This document shows, in pieces, positions 8,303 to 17,279 of a stretch of 64,000 nucleotides of DNA; within the stretch, counting starts at the first letter, position 1, and every line of letters begins with the position of its first letter. The translations under genes were made by a program, and so were the position numbers. This stretch comes from Agaribacterium haliotis (GTDB lineage: Bacteria; Pseudomonadota; Gammaproteobacteria; Pseudomonadales; Cellvibrionaceae). The DNA lies in NCBI RefSeq assembly GCF_002312815.1, contig NZ_NKQJ01000002.1:287527-351526 (forward strand), in the 5' to 3' direction. The notes under the pieces are model-generated. The model saw only the letters and a program-made list of their open reading frames with translations, searched no databases and was not told the DNA's origin.

Positions 8303-10105
8303 TTATTCGTACTGGTGTGCGATTACAACATCAATAAAATCCTGGCCAAAATTGCGCATTTTTTTATCGCCAACTCCGTTAATTGCCAGCATGGCTTCGG
8401 CGTTGACAGGGCGGTGCACCAACATCTCTTTTAAGCTTGCATCAGAAAATATCACGTAGGGCGGCACGCCGTGCTCTTCAGCCAAGTGCTTGCGGCAGGC
8501 GCGCAACGCTTGCCACAGAGGCATATCCGCCGGCTCGATTTCATCGATAATGCGCCGGGCTTCGCGCCGGCTCGGTTTTTGTTTAACGTCTTCGCGCAGT
8601 TCGAGCACTTCCTCGCCGCGCAAAATAGGCCTGGCGGACTCAGTCAGGTGCAGCACTCCCCAGCCCTCATCATCGAGCGCAAGCAATTCGCGCGCGAGCA
8701 ACTGGCGGAAAATTACCCGCCACTGTTCAGCACTGTGCTCTTTGCCTATGCCCCAGGTGCTGAGCCGGTGATGGCCAAACTTGTGAATGCGCTCGTTGTT
8801 GGCACCGCGCAAAATATCAATTAGGTGGCCGACACCAAAGCGCTGACCGCTGCGATAGACACAGCTCAGTGCTTTTTGCGCCGCCTCCGTCGCATCCCAG
8901 CTGCGCGGCGGCTCTAGACAGTTGTCGCAGTTGCCACAGGCCTGGTCGAGCTCATCACCAAAATAGCGCAGCAGCAGCTGGCGCCGACAAGTGTGCAACT
9001 CACACAGCCCCAAGAGCGTATTGATGCGCTGTTGTTCCAGGCGTTTAAAGTGCTCGCCGGCTTCAGATGCCGAAGCCATCTGCTTGAGTTTTACCACATC
9101 CTCAATACCGTAAAACATCAATGCCGTTGCCGCTTCACCATCGCGACCCGCGCGCCCGGTTTCCTGATAATACGCCTCAATGCTTTTGGGCATGTCCATA
9201 TGCACAACAAAACGTACATCGGGTTTATCTATGCCCATGCCAAAAGCGATGGTCGCAACAATAATCACAGACTCTTCGCGCAAAAAAGTCGTTTGGTTTT
9301 GCTTTTTTTCTTCGCTGCCAAGGCCTGCGTGAAATGGCAGAGCGCGGTAGCCGCGCTCACTCAACCAGCGCGCAGTTTCTTCAACTTTTTTGCGCGACAG
9401 GCAATAGACAACGCCGCTATTGCCCTGCTGCTCCTGCTCAAGAAATTTCAACAACTGCTCGCGACTGCGCTGTTTTTGCTGAATGCGATATTGAATATTG
9501 GGCCGGTCAAAACCGCAGACAAAATGGCGCCCGTTTTGAAGCTGCAAGCGCTCAACAATTTCCTCGCGGGTACGCTCGTCGGCCGTTGCCGTTAACGCAA
9601 TCATCGGCACGGCCGGAAAACGCTGACGCAACTGATTTAATGCCAAATAATCCCTGCGGAAATCGTGCCCCCACTGGCTGACACAGTGCGCCTCATCTAT
9701 CGCAAACAGCGATAGATGGCAGCGCTCAAGCAAGGCCAGATTACGCTCTTGCAGCAGGCGTTCCGGGGCAATATAAAGCAGATCAAGCTCGTCATTTAAA
9801 AGCTGAGCTTCGACTTGTTTTAACTCGTCAAAGCTCAAACTACTATTTAAAAAACTGGCTTTTACGCCCAGCTCATCAAGTGCATCGACCTGGTCTTGCA
9901 TCAGTGCAATCAGCGGAGATACAACAATTGCGACACCGGGCCGCAGCAGCGCTGGAACTTGATAACACAGGCTTTTACCGCCGCCGGTTGGCATCAACAC
10001 CAAAACATTTTCGCCGCCTGCAAGCGCTTCGATAATTTCCTGTTGCTGACCACGAAACTGATCGTAACCAAAGGTGTGTTGTAATACGTCTAACGCTGTT
10101 GTCAT
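8303..10105 (-). CDS. recQ: ATP-dependent DNA helicase RecQ
   Basis: A 3'-5' superfamily 2 helicase of 600 residues, the usual RecQ length. Helicase motif I is TGGGKS at 40-45, motif II is DEAH, and the aromatic-rich loop HCVSQWGHDFR follows. The RecQ-Ct zinc-binding Cys set (CRRQ and CGNCDNC) and a C-terminal HRDC domain (about 525-600) are all present. It acts in recombination and replication-fork repair. I use the ATG at 10105 (MTTALDVLQ); a TTG at 10138 would overlap the YciI gene. The start lies four bases after the YciI stop, so the two may be cotranscribed. Confidence 0.95.
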   Translation of the reverse strand: MTTALDVLQHTFGYDQFRGQQQEIIEALAGGENVLVLMPTGGGKSLCYQVPALLRPGVAIVVSPLIALMQDQVDALDELGVKASFLNSSLSFDELKQVEAQLLNDELDLLYIAPERLLQERNLALLERCHLSLFAIDEAHCVSQWGHDFRRDYLALNQLRQRFPAVPMIALTATADERTREEIVERLQLQNGRHFVCGFDRPNIQYRIQQKQRSREQLLKFLEQEQQGNSGVVYCLSRKKVEETARWLSERGYRALPFHAGLGSEEKKQNQTTFLREESVIIVATIAFGMGIDKPDVRFVVHMDMPKSIEAYYQETGRAGRDGEAATALMFYGIEDVVKLKQMASASEAGEHFKRLEQQRINTLLGLCELHTCRRQLLLRYFGDELDQACGNCDNCLEPPRSWDATEAAQKALSCVYRSGQRFGVGHLIDILRGANNERIHKFGHHRLSTWGIGKEHSAEQWRVIFRQLLARELLALDDEGWGVLHLTESARPILRGEEVLELREDVKQKPSRREARRIIDEIEPADMPLWQALRACRKHLAEEHGVPPYVIFSDASLKEMLVHRPVNAEAMLAINGVGDKKMRNFGQDFIDVVIAHQYE

Positions 10106-10109
10106 AGAT

Positions 10110-10400
10110 TTAACAATTAATAAGCGGCTCAAGGCCAATGGCGGACTTGTTTAACAACACTTCAGTAATGTTGGTGCGAACAAGCTTATTCACCGCAAAG
10201 GGGTCTTGTTGAAGTATTTTTTGTAGTTGCCGCTGATCTTCACAACTAGCCAGAATCACCCCTCCGCTGCGCGGATTTTTTCTTCCCGAAGCTAAGAACA
10301 CTCCCTGTTGATAATTCTGCTCTAGCCAGGCCATATGCGCCTGCATATGAGGCTCGACCAGCTCTAAATCGACAATATAAGTTAAATCAACTATAAACAT
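10110..10400 (-). CDS. YciI-like protein (YCII domain)
   Basis: A 96-residue single-domain protein of the YCII family (ferredoxin-like alpha-beta fold). Typical features are the N-terminal hydrophobic strand MFIVDLTYIVDL, a His in the HMAWLEQNYQQG helix, the ASGRKNPRSGGVIL strand and the DPFAVNKL motif near 67-74. The function of most members is unknown; some are proposed to be small enzymes acting on muconolactone-like substrates. It precedes recQ by four bases and follows the dienelactone hydrolase gene by 33 bases. Confidence 0.8.
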   Translation of the reverse strand: MFIVDLTYIVDLELVEPHMQAHMAWLEQNYQQGVFLASGRKNPRSGGVILASCEDQRQLQKILQQDPFAVNKLVRTNITEVLLNKSAIGLEPLINC

Positions 10401-10433
10401 ACGCTGCCTACTAAGCCCCCTGCCACAAATTAA

Positions 10434-11168
10434 TTAGAGTGTGCGCTGGAAAAATTCGCGCGCGCGCGCATACATATCCAGAGCCAATGCCGGGTCATAC
10501 CTGTCGCCCTCATCGCGCATAAAAGCGTGCACGGCGTTGACTTCCAACCAGTTAAAATTCAAACCACAGGCCTGAAAATGCTGATAGAGCTTGAGCCGCC
10601 CGTCAACCGGAACGTGGGGGTCCTGCTTGCCAAAGACCATAAAAACTTCACCGTTAATATCGGCGGCGCGGCTAAGGCTGTCGTTACCTTCTTTGCAGGG
10701 TAGAGTATTGCTGTGAATATCCGTTGCATACAGGCAAAAAGCGCTGGCGATGCTCTTATTTAACGCCGCGCGAAATGCCAGGTGGCCGCCTATGCATACC
10801 CCCATTGCCCCGATTGAGCCAGCGGTAAAACTCTGCTGCTGGTTCCACTCGACAATCGCCTGGGTATCGCTGTCGTGGCTCTCCAGCGCCTTGGTAAACT
10901 TGTCGCTATTGCCTTTGTCTTTGCCGGCATCGTCGTACGCCAGCACCGTGCCCATGGCATTAAGCTCGTGGAAGACCTCGGGCACAATAACAACAAAACC
11001 TAGACCGGCCATTAAACAGGCGCTGCGGGCGATCGGCGCGGTAATCTGAAATATTTCAGAATAAAAAATAATACTGGGAAAGCGCCCGGGCGCGTTTGGC
11101 CGGAAGATCTCCACCTGCATATCGCCGCTTGATGTGGTGAGTACGGTTTTCTCTGTTAGCACTTGCAT
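10434..11168 (-). CDS. Dienelactone hydrolase family protein
   Basis: A 244-residue alpha/beta hydrolase of the dienelactone hydrolase family. The nucleophile is Cys125 in MGVCIGGH; Asp183 in GKQDPHVP and His214 in NAVHAFMR complete the Cys-Asp-His triad typical of the family. No signal peptide, so cytosolic. The family hydrolyses dienelactones and related esters in aromatic degradation, but no such pathway genes are nearby and the natural substrate is unknown. The gene sits in a minus-strand run (MATE, DUF3820, this gene, YciI, recQ) with short gaps. Confidence 0.85.
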   Translation of the reverse strand: MQVLTEKTVLTTSSGDMQVEIFRPNAPGRFPSIIFYSEIFQITAPIARSACLMAGLGFVVIVPEVFHELNAMGTVLAYDDAGKDKGNSDKFTKALESHDSDTQAIVEWNQQQSFTAGSIGAMGVCIGGHLAFRAALNKSIASAFCLYATDIHSNTLPCKEGNDSLSRAADINGEVFMVFGKQDPHVPVDGRLKLYQHFQACGLNFNWLEVNAVHAFMRDEGDRYDPALALDMYARAREFFQRTL

Positions 11169-11201
11169 GTTCTTTGCTCCGCTCTTATTCGCTCTAGGTT
11201 C

Positions 11202-11447
11202 CTAACCCGGGTAATCATCGCGCTCGCTCGGCTCATACTGCACAAGCGGCTCAATCAGTTTTTCCAGGCCTTCAACTTTTATTTCAAGGCACAGCGACAT
11301 CAGCTCGCCGAGTTCACCGGCCGGCCAGCCCTTGGCCCGCATCCACAAATAATACTCTTCGGGAATGTGAATTAAGCGTGTACCACTGTACTTGCCAAAA
11401 GGCATACGAAAATTTGCTATTTTTATTAACTGTTGTTTATCAAACAT
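11202..11447 (-). CDS. DUF3820 family protein
   Basis: An 81-residue cytosolic protein with the DUF3820 pattern: MPFGKYSGTRLIHIPEEYY followed by a WP-containing helix and LCLEIK. One Pseudomonas member was described as a quorum-sensing-regulated virulence factor with a nuclease-like fold, but a role here is unsupported. Its start overlaps the 3' end of the MATE gene by eight bases, which indicates translational coupling. Confidence 0.8.
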   Translation of the reverse strand: MFDKQQLIKIANFRMPFGKYSGTRLIHIPEEYYLWMRAKGWPAGELGELMSLCLEIKVEGLEKLIEPLVQYEPSERDDYPG

Positions 11448-12861
11448 AAGTAAGTATTCGTTGTTTTAGTGCCGGCAAATACAGCGCCAAGCTAACAGCG
11501 CGAAACAAAGCAAAAGCAATAAAGGCCCACCATAAGCCAAGGTTTAACCACGCTGAACCCAGCCCGTAATACACTGCCGCAAAACCTGTAAAAGATATCA
11601 GCGAGCAATTTCGCATCGCCGATGCAAAGCCTGCACCGATAAACAAACCGTCAAATTGATATGCTGCGACCGCCAACAACACATAAAGAGCTAAAAATGG
11701 CAACAGCGCTGGTATAAGCGCTAACACATCGCTTTTATCGGTAAATAGTAAAGCCAGGCTTGGCCCGCAACCATAAAATACCAAGGCCAGTAGCAGCGCG
11801 GTCACTAAAGCCAGCAGTGAAGTGCGCACTAAGGCCTCGCGCAAATAAAGCCAGTTGCCGCGCCCCAAAGCCCGGCCGGCGTACGCCTCGAGTACATAGG
11901 CGTATCCATCGAGAAAAAAAGCCGCAAAAGCCAGAAACTGTAGCAGCAGGTGATTAGCCGCGAGTGTCGCCTCGCCAAAGCTGCCGCCGATATGGGTGAA
12001 CAAGGCAAAACCGAGCAATAAAAACAAGGTGCGGATAAACAAATCCCGATTTTGGCTAAAAAGCGCCAACAGCGCTTGCTGCTCAAATAATTGAGCTTTC
12101 TTTAGCGCCAGAAAACACGGCGCTTTAACTCGCCGAATAACCACGACTAAAGCGAGCGCTGCACTCACATACTCCGCAATCACTGTACCCAGGGCAATGC
12201 CTTTTAAGCCCCAATCAAAATACACCGCAAACAAAATATCGAGCACAGCATTGCTGACATTTAACAACAGCTGAAAGAACAACAAGGTGCGGCTGTGGCC
12301 ACTGCCGATAAAATAACCAAGAGCAATATAGTTCAGAAGTACTGCAGGGGCGGCCCAGATTCTCAGCTGAAAATAATCCTCAACCGTAGCGCCGACCTGA
12401 GCTGGCGGCGCCAATAATTGCAGCCCGCCAAGTAACAGATAGCGCTGTGCAAGTAATATAAGCAAAGCCAAACACAGCGCGATCAAAGCGCTTTGTGCCA
12501 GCACCACGGCGATGGCGCGGTTGTCGCCATCTAGCTTGGCAACATGAGCGGTAGTGCCCATGCGCAAAAAACCGAGCGTCCAATAAATAAAATTGAACAA
12601 CAGCGCGGCGACGGCGAGCCCGGCCAGTTCACTGGTGCTGCCGACGTGACCGATAACTGCGGTATCGGTCAAACCCAACAGGGGCACGGCGGCATTGGCG
12701 AGAATGACCGGCCAGGATTTATTTATTAAGCAGCGGTAGCTAAGCTCGCGCCGCTGCGACACCGTAAACTGGGCGAGCCGCGAGCTTGTTTTTAGAAAAG
12801 GCAAAACAAAGCCTCCGAGGCCTGCACACAGAAACTGCCGCGCTATCGACGCCAACAACAA
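11440..12861 (-). CDS. dinF: MATE-family multidrug efflux transporter, DinF subfamily
   Basis: An integral membrane exporter with about twelve membrane segments in two related halves. The segment WPVILANAAVPLLGLTDTAVIGH is the conserved MATE helix 1 and resembles DinF, and LGFLRMGTTAHVA matches DinF helix 2. It probably expels cationic or oxidative compounds using H+ or Na+. The first 40 residues before this helix are longer than usual, so the true start may be the GTG at 12762 instead of the ATG at 12861. Divergent from a small membrane protein gene. Confidence 0.85.
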   Translation of the reverse strand: MLLASIARQFLCAGLGGFVLPFLKTSSRLAQFTVSQRRELSYRCLINKSWPVILANAAVPLLGLTDTAVIGHVGSTSELAGLAVAALLFNFIYWTLGFLRMGTTAHVAKLDGDNRAIAVVLAQSALIALCLALLILLAQRYLLLGGLQLLAPPAQVGATVEDYFQLRIWAAPAVLLNYIALGYFIGSGHSRTLLFFQLLLNVSNAVLDILFAVYFDWGLKGIALGTVIAEYVSAALALVVVIRRVKAPCFLALKKAQLFEQQALLALFSQNRDLFIRTLFLLLGFALFTHIGGSFGEATLAANHLLLQFLAFAAFFLDGYAYVLEAYAGRALGRGNWLYLREALVRTSLLALVTALLLALVFYGCGPSLALLFTDKSDVLALIPALLPFLALYVLLAVAAYQFDGLFIGAGFASAMRNCSLISFTGFAAVYYGLGSAWLNLGLWWAFIAFALFRAVSLALYLPALKQRILTYV

Positions 12862-12928
12862 TAACAGCGGGCTTGTAAAAAACGCCTAGCTTAGCATAAT
12901 CGTCGCCCCAGACTGAGCGAGGCAACCT

Positions 12929-13258
12929 GTGAAAACCGTATTTGACACTCTAATTTGCACCTTATTTATGATTGTCTGCCTGCGCAGCCTCGGCGATGTA
13001 AGCCCATACTTCAACTGGAGCCAAGGCCCAATCTGGTTATGCGCACCGGCACTTGCTTGGGTTTTTTATGGCCGCAATGCCATGAAAATCGAACAGGCCT
13101 TCATAAGCGCCGCGCTGGCACTTGGCCTGACCTGGCTAATCCAGAATCAGGGCCCGCGCAATGTCTCCATCGGCAGCGCCCTGGCCTTTAGTAAACTGAT
13201 ACTCGCCGGCCTGTTTGTCGTCAGTTTTTTAATCATGCAGCGCTTTAAGCTCAAGTAA
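12929..13258 (+). CDS. Small membrane protein, unknown function
   Basis: A 109-residue protein with about four hydrophobic segments (roughly 6-24, 33-48, 56-72 and 84-104) and a positively charged C-terminus, starting at a GTG. I do not recognise the family. It overlaps the convergent macrodomain gene by eight bases at the 3' end. Confidence 0.65.
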   Translation: MKTVFDTLICTLFMIVCLRSLGDVSPYFNWSQGPIWLCAPALAWVFYGRNAMKIEQAFISAALALGLTWLIQNQGPRNVSIGSALAFSKLILAGLFVVSFLIMQRFKLK

Positions 13259-13766
13259 GCCGCTTAAACACCTGCTGCCAGCTGTCAAAGGACTGCTGTT
13301 CGTAGAGATAAAAACGCAGGTCCAGCTGCGACCAGCGAGGCTCCAGCGCAAGACCTAGCGCGATGGCCGCCGCTTTCGTCAGCGGATAAGCGTAGGCACC
13401 ACAAGAAATCGCGGGCAGAGCAAGGCTGCGGCAATCGTTGGCCAGCGCCAATAACAGGCTATTTTCGTAAGCGCGCTTTAACAGTGGCGCGCTGTGCTCG
13501 TCGCTGTGATAAACCGGGCCGACCGTGTGAATCACGTAGCGGCAGTTCAGCTTGCCAGCTGCGGTAATACGCGCCTCGCCCGTCGGGCAGCGCTGTTTGC
13601 CTAGCGGCGGTACAGCTAAGCAGGCCTCGTATAGAGCGGGCCCCGCCGCCCGGTGAATAGCGCCATCGACACCGCCCCCGCCGAGCAGTGTTGGGTTGGC
13701 GGCGTTGACGATGGCATCGCAGCCGGCCGCCGAAATATCTCCGAGAATAAGTTGTACATTGCTCAT
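13251..13766 (-). CDS. Macrodomain protein, O-acetyl-ADP-ribose deacetylase type (YmdB-like)
   Basis: A 171-residue single macrodomain of the MacroD/YmdB class. The ADP-ribose site is evident: Asp10 near GDIS, NAANPTLLGGGGVDGAI at 21-37 with the catalytic Asn24, and a later SCGAYAYP loop. Such proteins hydrolyse O-acetyl-ADP-ribose and remove ADP-ribose from acidic residues of proteins; E. coli YmdB also modulates RNase III. No ADP-ribosyltransferase is adjacent, so a housekeeping role is more likely than a toxin-antitoxin role. It overlaps the convergent membrane gene by eight bases. Confidence 0.88.
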   Translation of the reverse strand: MSNVQLILGDISAAGCDAIVNAANPTLLGGGGVDGAIHRAAGPALYEACLAVPPLGKQRCPTGEARITAAGKLNCRYVIHTVGPVYHSDEHSAPLLKRAYENSLLLALANDCRSLALPAISCGAYAYPLTKAAAIALGLALEPRWSQLDLRFYLYEQQSFDSWQQVFKRLT

Positions 13767-13833
13767 GCTACCCCCTTAGGGCCAAGCGTCAGTAGGCTCA
13801 CGGCAAAGCTCCAGGCCCAAAGATGCAAACCGG

Positions 13834-14343
13834 CTAACAGCCGAGTTCATCTACGCCGACTTCCGGGTCGCGCCCATCTTCATGATTGATGTAAAAGACA
13901 CCGCAGCGATCGCTCCAGCGATAACCTCTGGGCCAGATTTTTGCGCCTCGGCCAGGCGTTGATCCGTAGCCGGGCACATTGCGCTGATTACCCCGCCCGC
14001 ACCAGGTATCTGCGCAAACGGTTGTGGCATTTGTAAAACGCACATTGTCGAGCGTAATCATGTAACGCACAGCATTGTTCCAGTGCCCGCGCGGATACCC
14101 GCTGTGCAACTGTACAACCGTGCCGTCCAGATCAATATTCTGGCGCCCCTCAATTAGCCCCTCGAGCGCCGCCTGGGCGTGAATAAGCCTGGCGCCGGCA
14201 CCGGCAGCATCGGCCATTGCCTGAAGCTGCACGGAGCGAGCTTCTTGCTGCAGATCCGCGTAACGGGAGGCGATACTTGCCGCCAATATCGCCAGCAACG
14301 CTAGCGCGGCGACTAACTCTATCAGAGTGAATCCACGATTCAT
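13834..14343 (-). CDS. Type IV pilin-like / pseudopilin (MshA/GspG-like)
   Basis: A 169-residue protein with a type III (prepilin) leader: MNRG is cut before Phe5, and Glu9 (mature +5) is present in GFTLIELVAALALLAIL, the assembly helix. The globular part has two Cys pairs (CADTWC near 119-124, then CG and a final C), as in MSHA-type pilins. No other pilus gene adjoins it, so it is an orphan that must use assembly machinery encoded elsewhere, unless the lone GspE-type ATPase at 33 kb contributes. No strong ribosome-binding site is seen. Confidence 0.8.
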   Translation of the reverse strand: MNRGFTLIELVAALALLAILAASIASRYADLQQEARSVQLQAMADAAGAGARLIHAQAALEGLIEGRQNIDLDGTVVQLHSGYPRGHWNNAVRYMITLDNVRFTNATTVCADTWCGRGNQRNVPGYGSTPGRGAKIWPRGYRWSDRCGVFYINHEDGRDPEVGVDELGC

Positions 14344-14499
14344 TAAAACAACAAGCTGACGTTAATATATTTGCGATTTAGGGCTGTTATTAAAGCTTGC
14401 TAGCTTAACTTGCCCTGCCTCAAATTATTAGCCCCGGGGGCAACTATATTTAGGCACCTATTATTGCATTCGCTCTTATGCAGCTTATAATGCCGCCGT

Positions 14500-14680
14500 T
14501 TTTAAGGTGCTGCGCAAACGCCAACCGTCTCTGCGCAGTTAAACGGGAAGCAGGTGTAAATCCTGCGCTGCCCCCGCAACGGTAAGAGGTAAATTTGTGT
14601 CTTTGGCCACTGTGTAAACACACGGGAAGGCGACACAAACGAAGAAAGTCTTCAAGCCTCAAGCCCGGATACCGGCCCTG
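14500..14680 (+). promoter_or_regulatory. Cobalamin (AdoCbl-type) riboswitch
   Basis: The leader of btuB shows the B12-box hallmarks in order: AACGGGAAGCAGGTG near 14542-14555, AATCCTGCGCTGCCCCCGCA near 14559-14577, a variable stem with GTGTCTTTGG...CACACGGGAAGG, and AAGCCCGGATACCGGCC at 14661-14677. B12 binding normally lowers expression of the downstream gene by hiding the ribosome-binding site or terminating transcription. The remaining 130 bases up to btuB hold the expression platform. The ends are approximate. The rest of the 14344-14808 gap contains only this leader and presumably its promoter. Confidence 0.93.
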
Positions 14681-14808
14681 AAAATAGCAAGGCGATTTAG
14701 CCTTAATCACGATGTTGCGGTGGGCGACATCCGTAGTCAGCGCCGCAGAAACAACAAGTACCTGGCGCCGCCTTCGTTTCCCTCCCGTGCATCATATTTT
14801 CAGCAAAT

Positions 14809-16671
14809 ATGGATGCTACCATGACCATTACCAAACCCCTGTTACTCAGCCTCGCGGTTAGTACTGCCACTAGCGCTTTAGCTCAAGCGGAAAATACTGA
14901 TCGCACGGAAGAGCTTGTTGTCACCGCTAATTTAAAAGAAAGCAGCGTGTTTGAAACCGCGGCTTCGGTTGATGTTTATAACAAAGAACAAATCGCAGCG
15001 CTGCAATTAACGGATTTTGCTCAGGTGCTTGCTCTTAGCAGTGGTGCCGATGTGACCAGCAACGGCGGCCCGGGTTCGGTTACCTCCGTTTTCACACGCG
15101 GTACCAACAGCGATCAAACTCTGATGCTGATCAACGGCCAGCGCTTTTCATCGGCAACCAGCGGCACATCATCGTTTCGCATTATTGATCCAGCTCTGAT
15201 ATCCAGAACCGAGTATGTCAAAGGTTCGCGCTCATCTATTTACGGCAGCGAAGCCATCGGTGGTGTACTTCAATTTTTTACCTTCAGCGACAAAGATAAA
15301 AACAACAGCTGGGGCCTTTTTGAAGCGGGGTCATTTAACAGCACCCGCGCCGCTGCCGGCTCAAAAGGCAAGCTCGCTGAAAGTACCGATTATTCCATCG
15401 GCTTTGCATCAACAGACAGCGACGGCTTTGACGCCACCGTCGACAACAGCGGCAACAACAAAGATGACGACGGCTACCGCAACCGTTCGGCAGAGCTGAG
15501 CCTGCAACAACAGCTGGGCGCCGCCTTTGAACTGAGCTTTACTTCACTCAATGCCCGCGCAGACAGCAGTTATGACAATCTCTGGAGCCCAGACAAGCTG
15601 CCTTCGACCAAACAACAATTAAGCGCCAACCAGCTGAGCCTCGCTTTCGACAACGGCGGTTTATATGCAAGCCGCTTAAATGCCGGCTTAAGTGCAGACC
15701 GCAACAAGAACTATGATTTTGTCAATGGCAGCACTGTTATCGGCGAGACCAGTAAATTTGAAACCAAGCGCCAATCTGCGCTGTGGTTAAACGATTTTCG
15801 TTTTAGCGCAGCTCACACCCTGAGCCTGGGCCTCGACTACAACAAAGATAAAGTCGATAGCTCAACCGCCTATACCGAAGACGAGCGCGACAACACCGCG
15901 GTATTTGCTCAGTACCTCGGGCAAGTTTCCATCGTTGAATACAGCCTTGGTGTACGCAGCGACGACAACAGCGCCTTTGGCTCTCACACCACTGCGTCGT
16001 TTAATCTCGGCCTTGCCGTGAATAATAACAACCGCCTTTACATGAGCGTCGCCGAAGGTTTTAAAGCTCCGGACTTTAACGAGCTTTACTGGCCCGAAGC
16101 CTGGGGCTACAAAGGCAACCCAGATTTAAAACCGGAAGAATCGTTAAACTACGAAATTGGCTATAAATTCCGCCAGAGCAACTGGCATATTGAAACCGCT
16201 CTGTATCGCAACGAGATCGACAACTTAATTCTCAGCAGCACCGATAGCGAAAGCGGTATTACCCAGCCGGAAAACGTCGATGAAGCGGCCATCCGCGGCA
16301 TCGACATTAGCAGCGGAGCTAGCTTTGGTGCAATTAAGCTCAGCGCGACTGCCAGCTATGTGGAACCCGAAAACAAAACAACCGGTGAAACACTGACCAA
16401 ACGCAGCAAAGAAAAGTTTAGTTTTGTGCTTTCGCACCAGCGCGATAAAGTTGACTACGGTGTGATTGGCCTGTACCAGGGCAAGCGGGAAAACGGCGAC
16501 AAGGACATTGCCGACTATGGTGTGTTTGACCTGTATATGAATTACAGTGTCAATCAAAACCTGAGCCTCGCGGGGAAAATTAGCAACGTTGCCGACCAGG
16601 ATTACACCTTGAGCGACGGTTACAGTGTTCCCGGCCAGGCCGCTAAAGTTAGCATACGTTTTGATTTCTAA
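14809..16671 (+). CDS. btuB: TonB-dependent vitamin B12 receptor BtuB
   Basis: An outer-membrane receptor of 620 residues that imports cobalamins using TonB energy. It has a Sec signal peptide (to about residue 25, LAQA), a TonB box EELVVTA near 34-40, a plug domain with FTRGTNSDQTLMLINGQR, and a 22-strand barrel ending in Phe. The length and plug motifs match BtuB, and the upstream cobalamin riboswitch and downstream B12 genes make the substrate clear. Starts at 14809 and 14821 are both possible; the second gives the tighter leader MTITKPLLLSL. The stop overlaps cobO by one base. Confidence 0.93.
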   Translation: MDATMTITKPLLLSLAVSTATSALAQAENTDRTEELVVTANLKESSVFETAASVDVYNKEQIAALQLTDFAQVLALSSGADVTSNGGPGSVTSVFTRGTNSDQTLMLINGQRFSSATSGTSSFRIIDPALISRTEYVKGSRSSIYGSEAIGGVLQFFTFSDKDKNNSWGLFEAGSFNSTRAAAGSKGKLAESTDYSIGFASTDSDGFDATVDNSGNNKDDDGYRNRSAELSLQQQLGAAFELSFTSLNARADSSYDNLWSPDKLPSTKQQLSANQLSLAFDNGGLYASRLNAGLSADRNKNYDFVNGSTVIGETSKFETKRQSALWLNDFRFSAAHTLSLGLDYNKDKVDSSTAYTEDERDNTAVFAQYLGQVSIVEYSLGVRSDDNSAFGSHTTASFNLGLAVNNNNRLYMSVAEGFKAPDFNELYWPEAWGYKGNPDLKPEESLNYEIGYKFRQSNWHIETALYRNEIDNLILSSTDSESGITQPENVDEAAIRGIDISSGASFGAIKLSATASYVEPENKTTGETLTKRSKEKFSFVLSHQRDKVDYGVIGLYQGKRENGDKDIADYGVFDLYMNYSVNQNLSLAGKISNVADQDYTLSDGYSVPGQAAKVSIRFDF

Positions 16672-17279
16672 TGAACGATAACAAGCGCAATGACAAGCAT
16701 CGCCAGGCGATGCAAAAACAAAAAGCCAAAGTCGATGCCCATATTGCCGAAGCCTCTACCGAGCGCGGCGTTAGTGTGCTGCTAACCGGCAGCGGCAAAG
16801 GCAAAAGCTCATCGGCCTTTGGCATGGTCATGCGCGCTTTGGGTTACGGTCAAAAAGTGGCCGTAATCCAGTTTATTAAAGGCCAGCAGCTAAGCGGCGA
16901 AGAAATCTATATTCGCGATTGCTGCCCCGATATCGACTTCTATCAAATGGGCACGGGTTTTACCTGGAATACGCAAGATAGAACAGCCGATATTGCCGCG
17001 GCCAAAACCACCTGGGCGCATGCAGAAAAGGCCCTGACAGACAGCCGTATCGACCTGGTCGTGCTCGACGAGCTGACCTATATGATCGCCTATAAATATC
17101 TAGATGAGCAGATGATACTCAACTACATCAAAAACCGCCCCGAGCAGCAAAGTGTTGTTGTCACCGGGCGCGGCGGCGGCTCCGCCTTAAAAGATTTAGT
17201 TGATACGGTATCTGAAGTTAAAGAGGTAAAACACGCATTTAAGGCCGGCATAAAAGCCCGCCGGGGCGTTGACTTTTAA
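16671..17279 (+). CDS. cobO: Cob(I)yrinic acid a,c-diamide adenosyltransferase (CobO/BtuR)
   Basis: Transfers adenosyl from ATP to cob(I)alamin, converting imported corrinoids to coenzyme B12. The 202-residue protein has the CobA/CobO P-loop variant GSGKGKSS at 40-47, the MVMRALGYGQKV helix, and the LVVLDELTYM Walker B strand. A basic, hydrophilic N-terminal tail of 30 residues precedes the fold, as is usual. The ATG shares one base with the btuB stop, and the stop shares one base with the btuC start, so the operon is translationally coupled. No corrin-ring synthesis genes are present: this is a salvage operon. Confidence 0.93.
   Translation: MNDNKRNDKHRQAMQKQKAKVDAHIAEASTERGVSVLLTGSGKGKSSSAFGMVMRALGYGQKVAVIQFIKGQQLSGEEIYIRDCCPDIDFYQMGTGFTWNTQDRTADIAAAKTTWAHAEKALTDSRIDLVVLDELTYMIAYKYLDEQMILNYIKNRPEQQSVVVTGRGGGSALKDLVDTVSEVKEVKHAFKAGIKARRGVDF

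Noticed and set aside
8993..9595. 200-codon + strand ORF inside recQ
   Set aside because: It lies fully antisense to recQ, shows no family pattern and has no ribosome-binding site. It is a shadow of the recQ codons.
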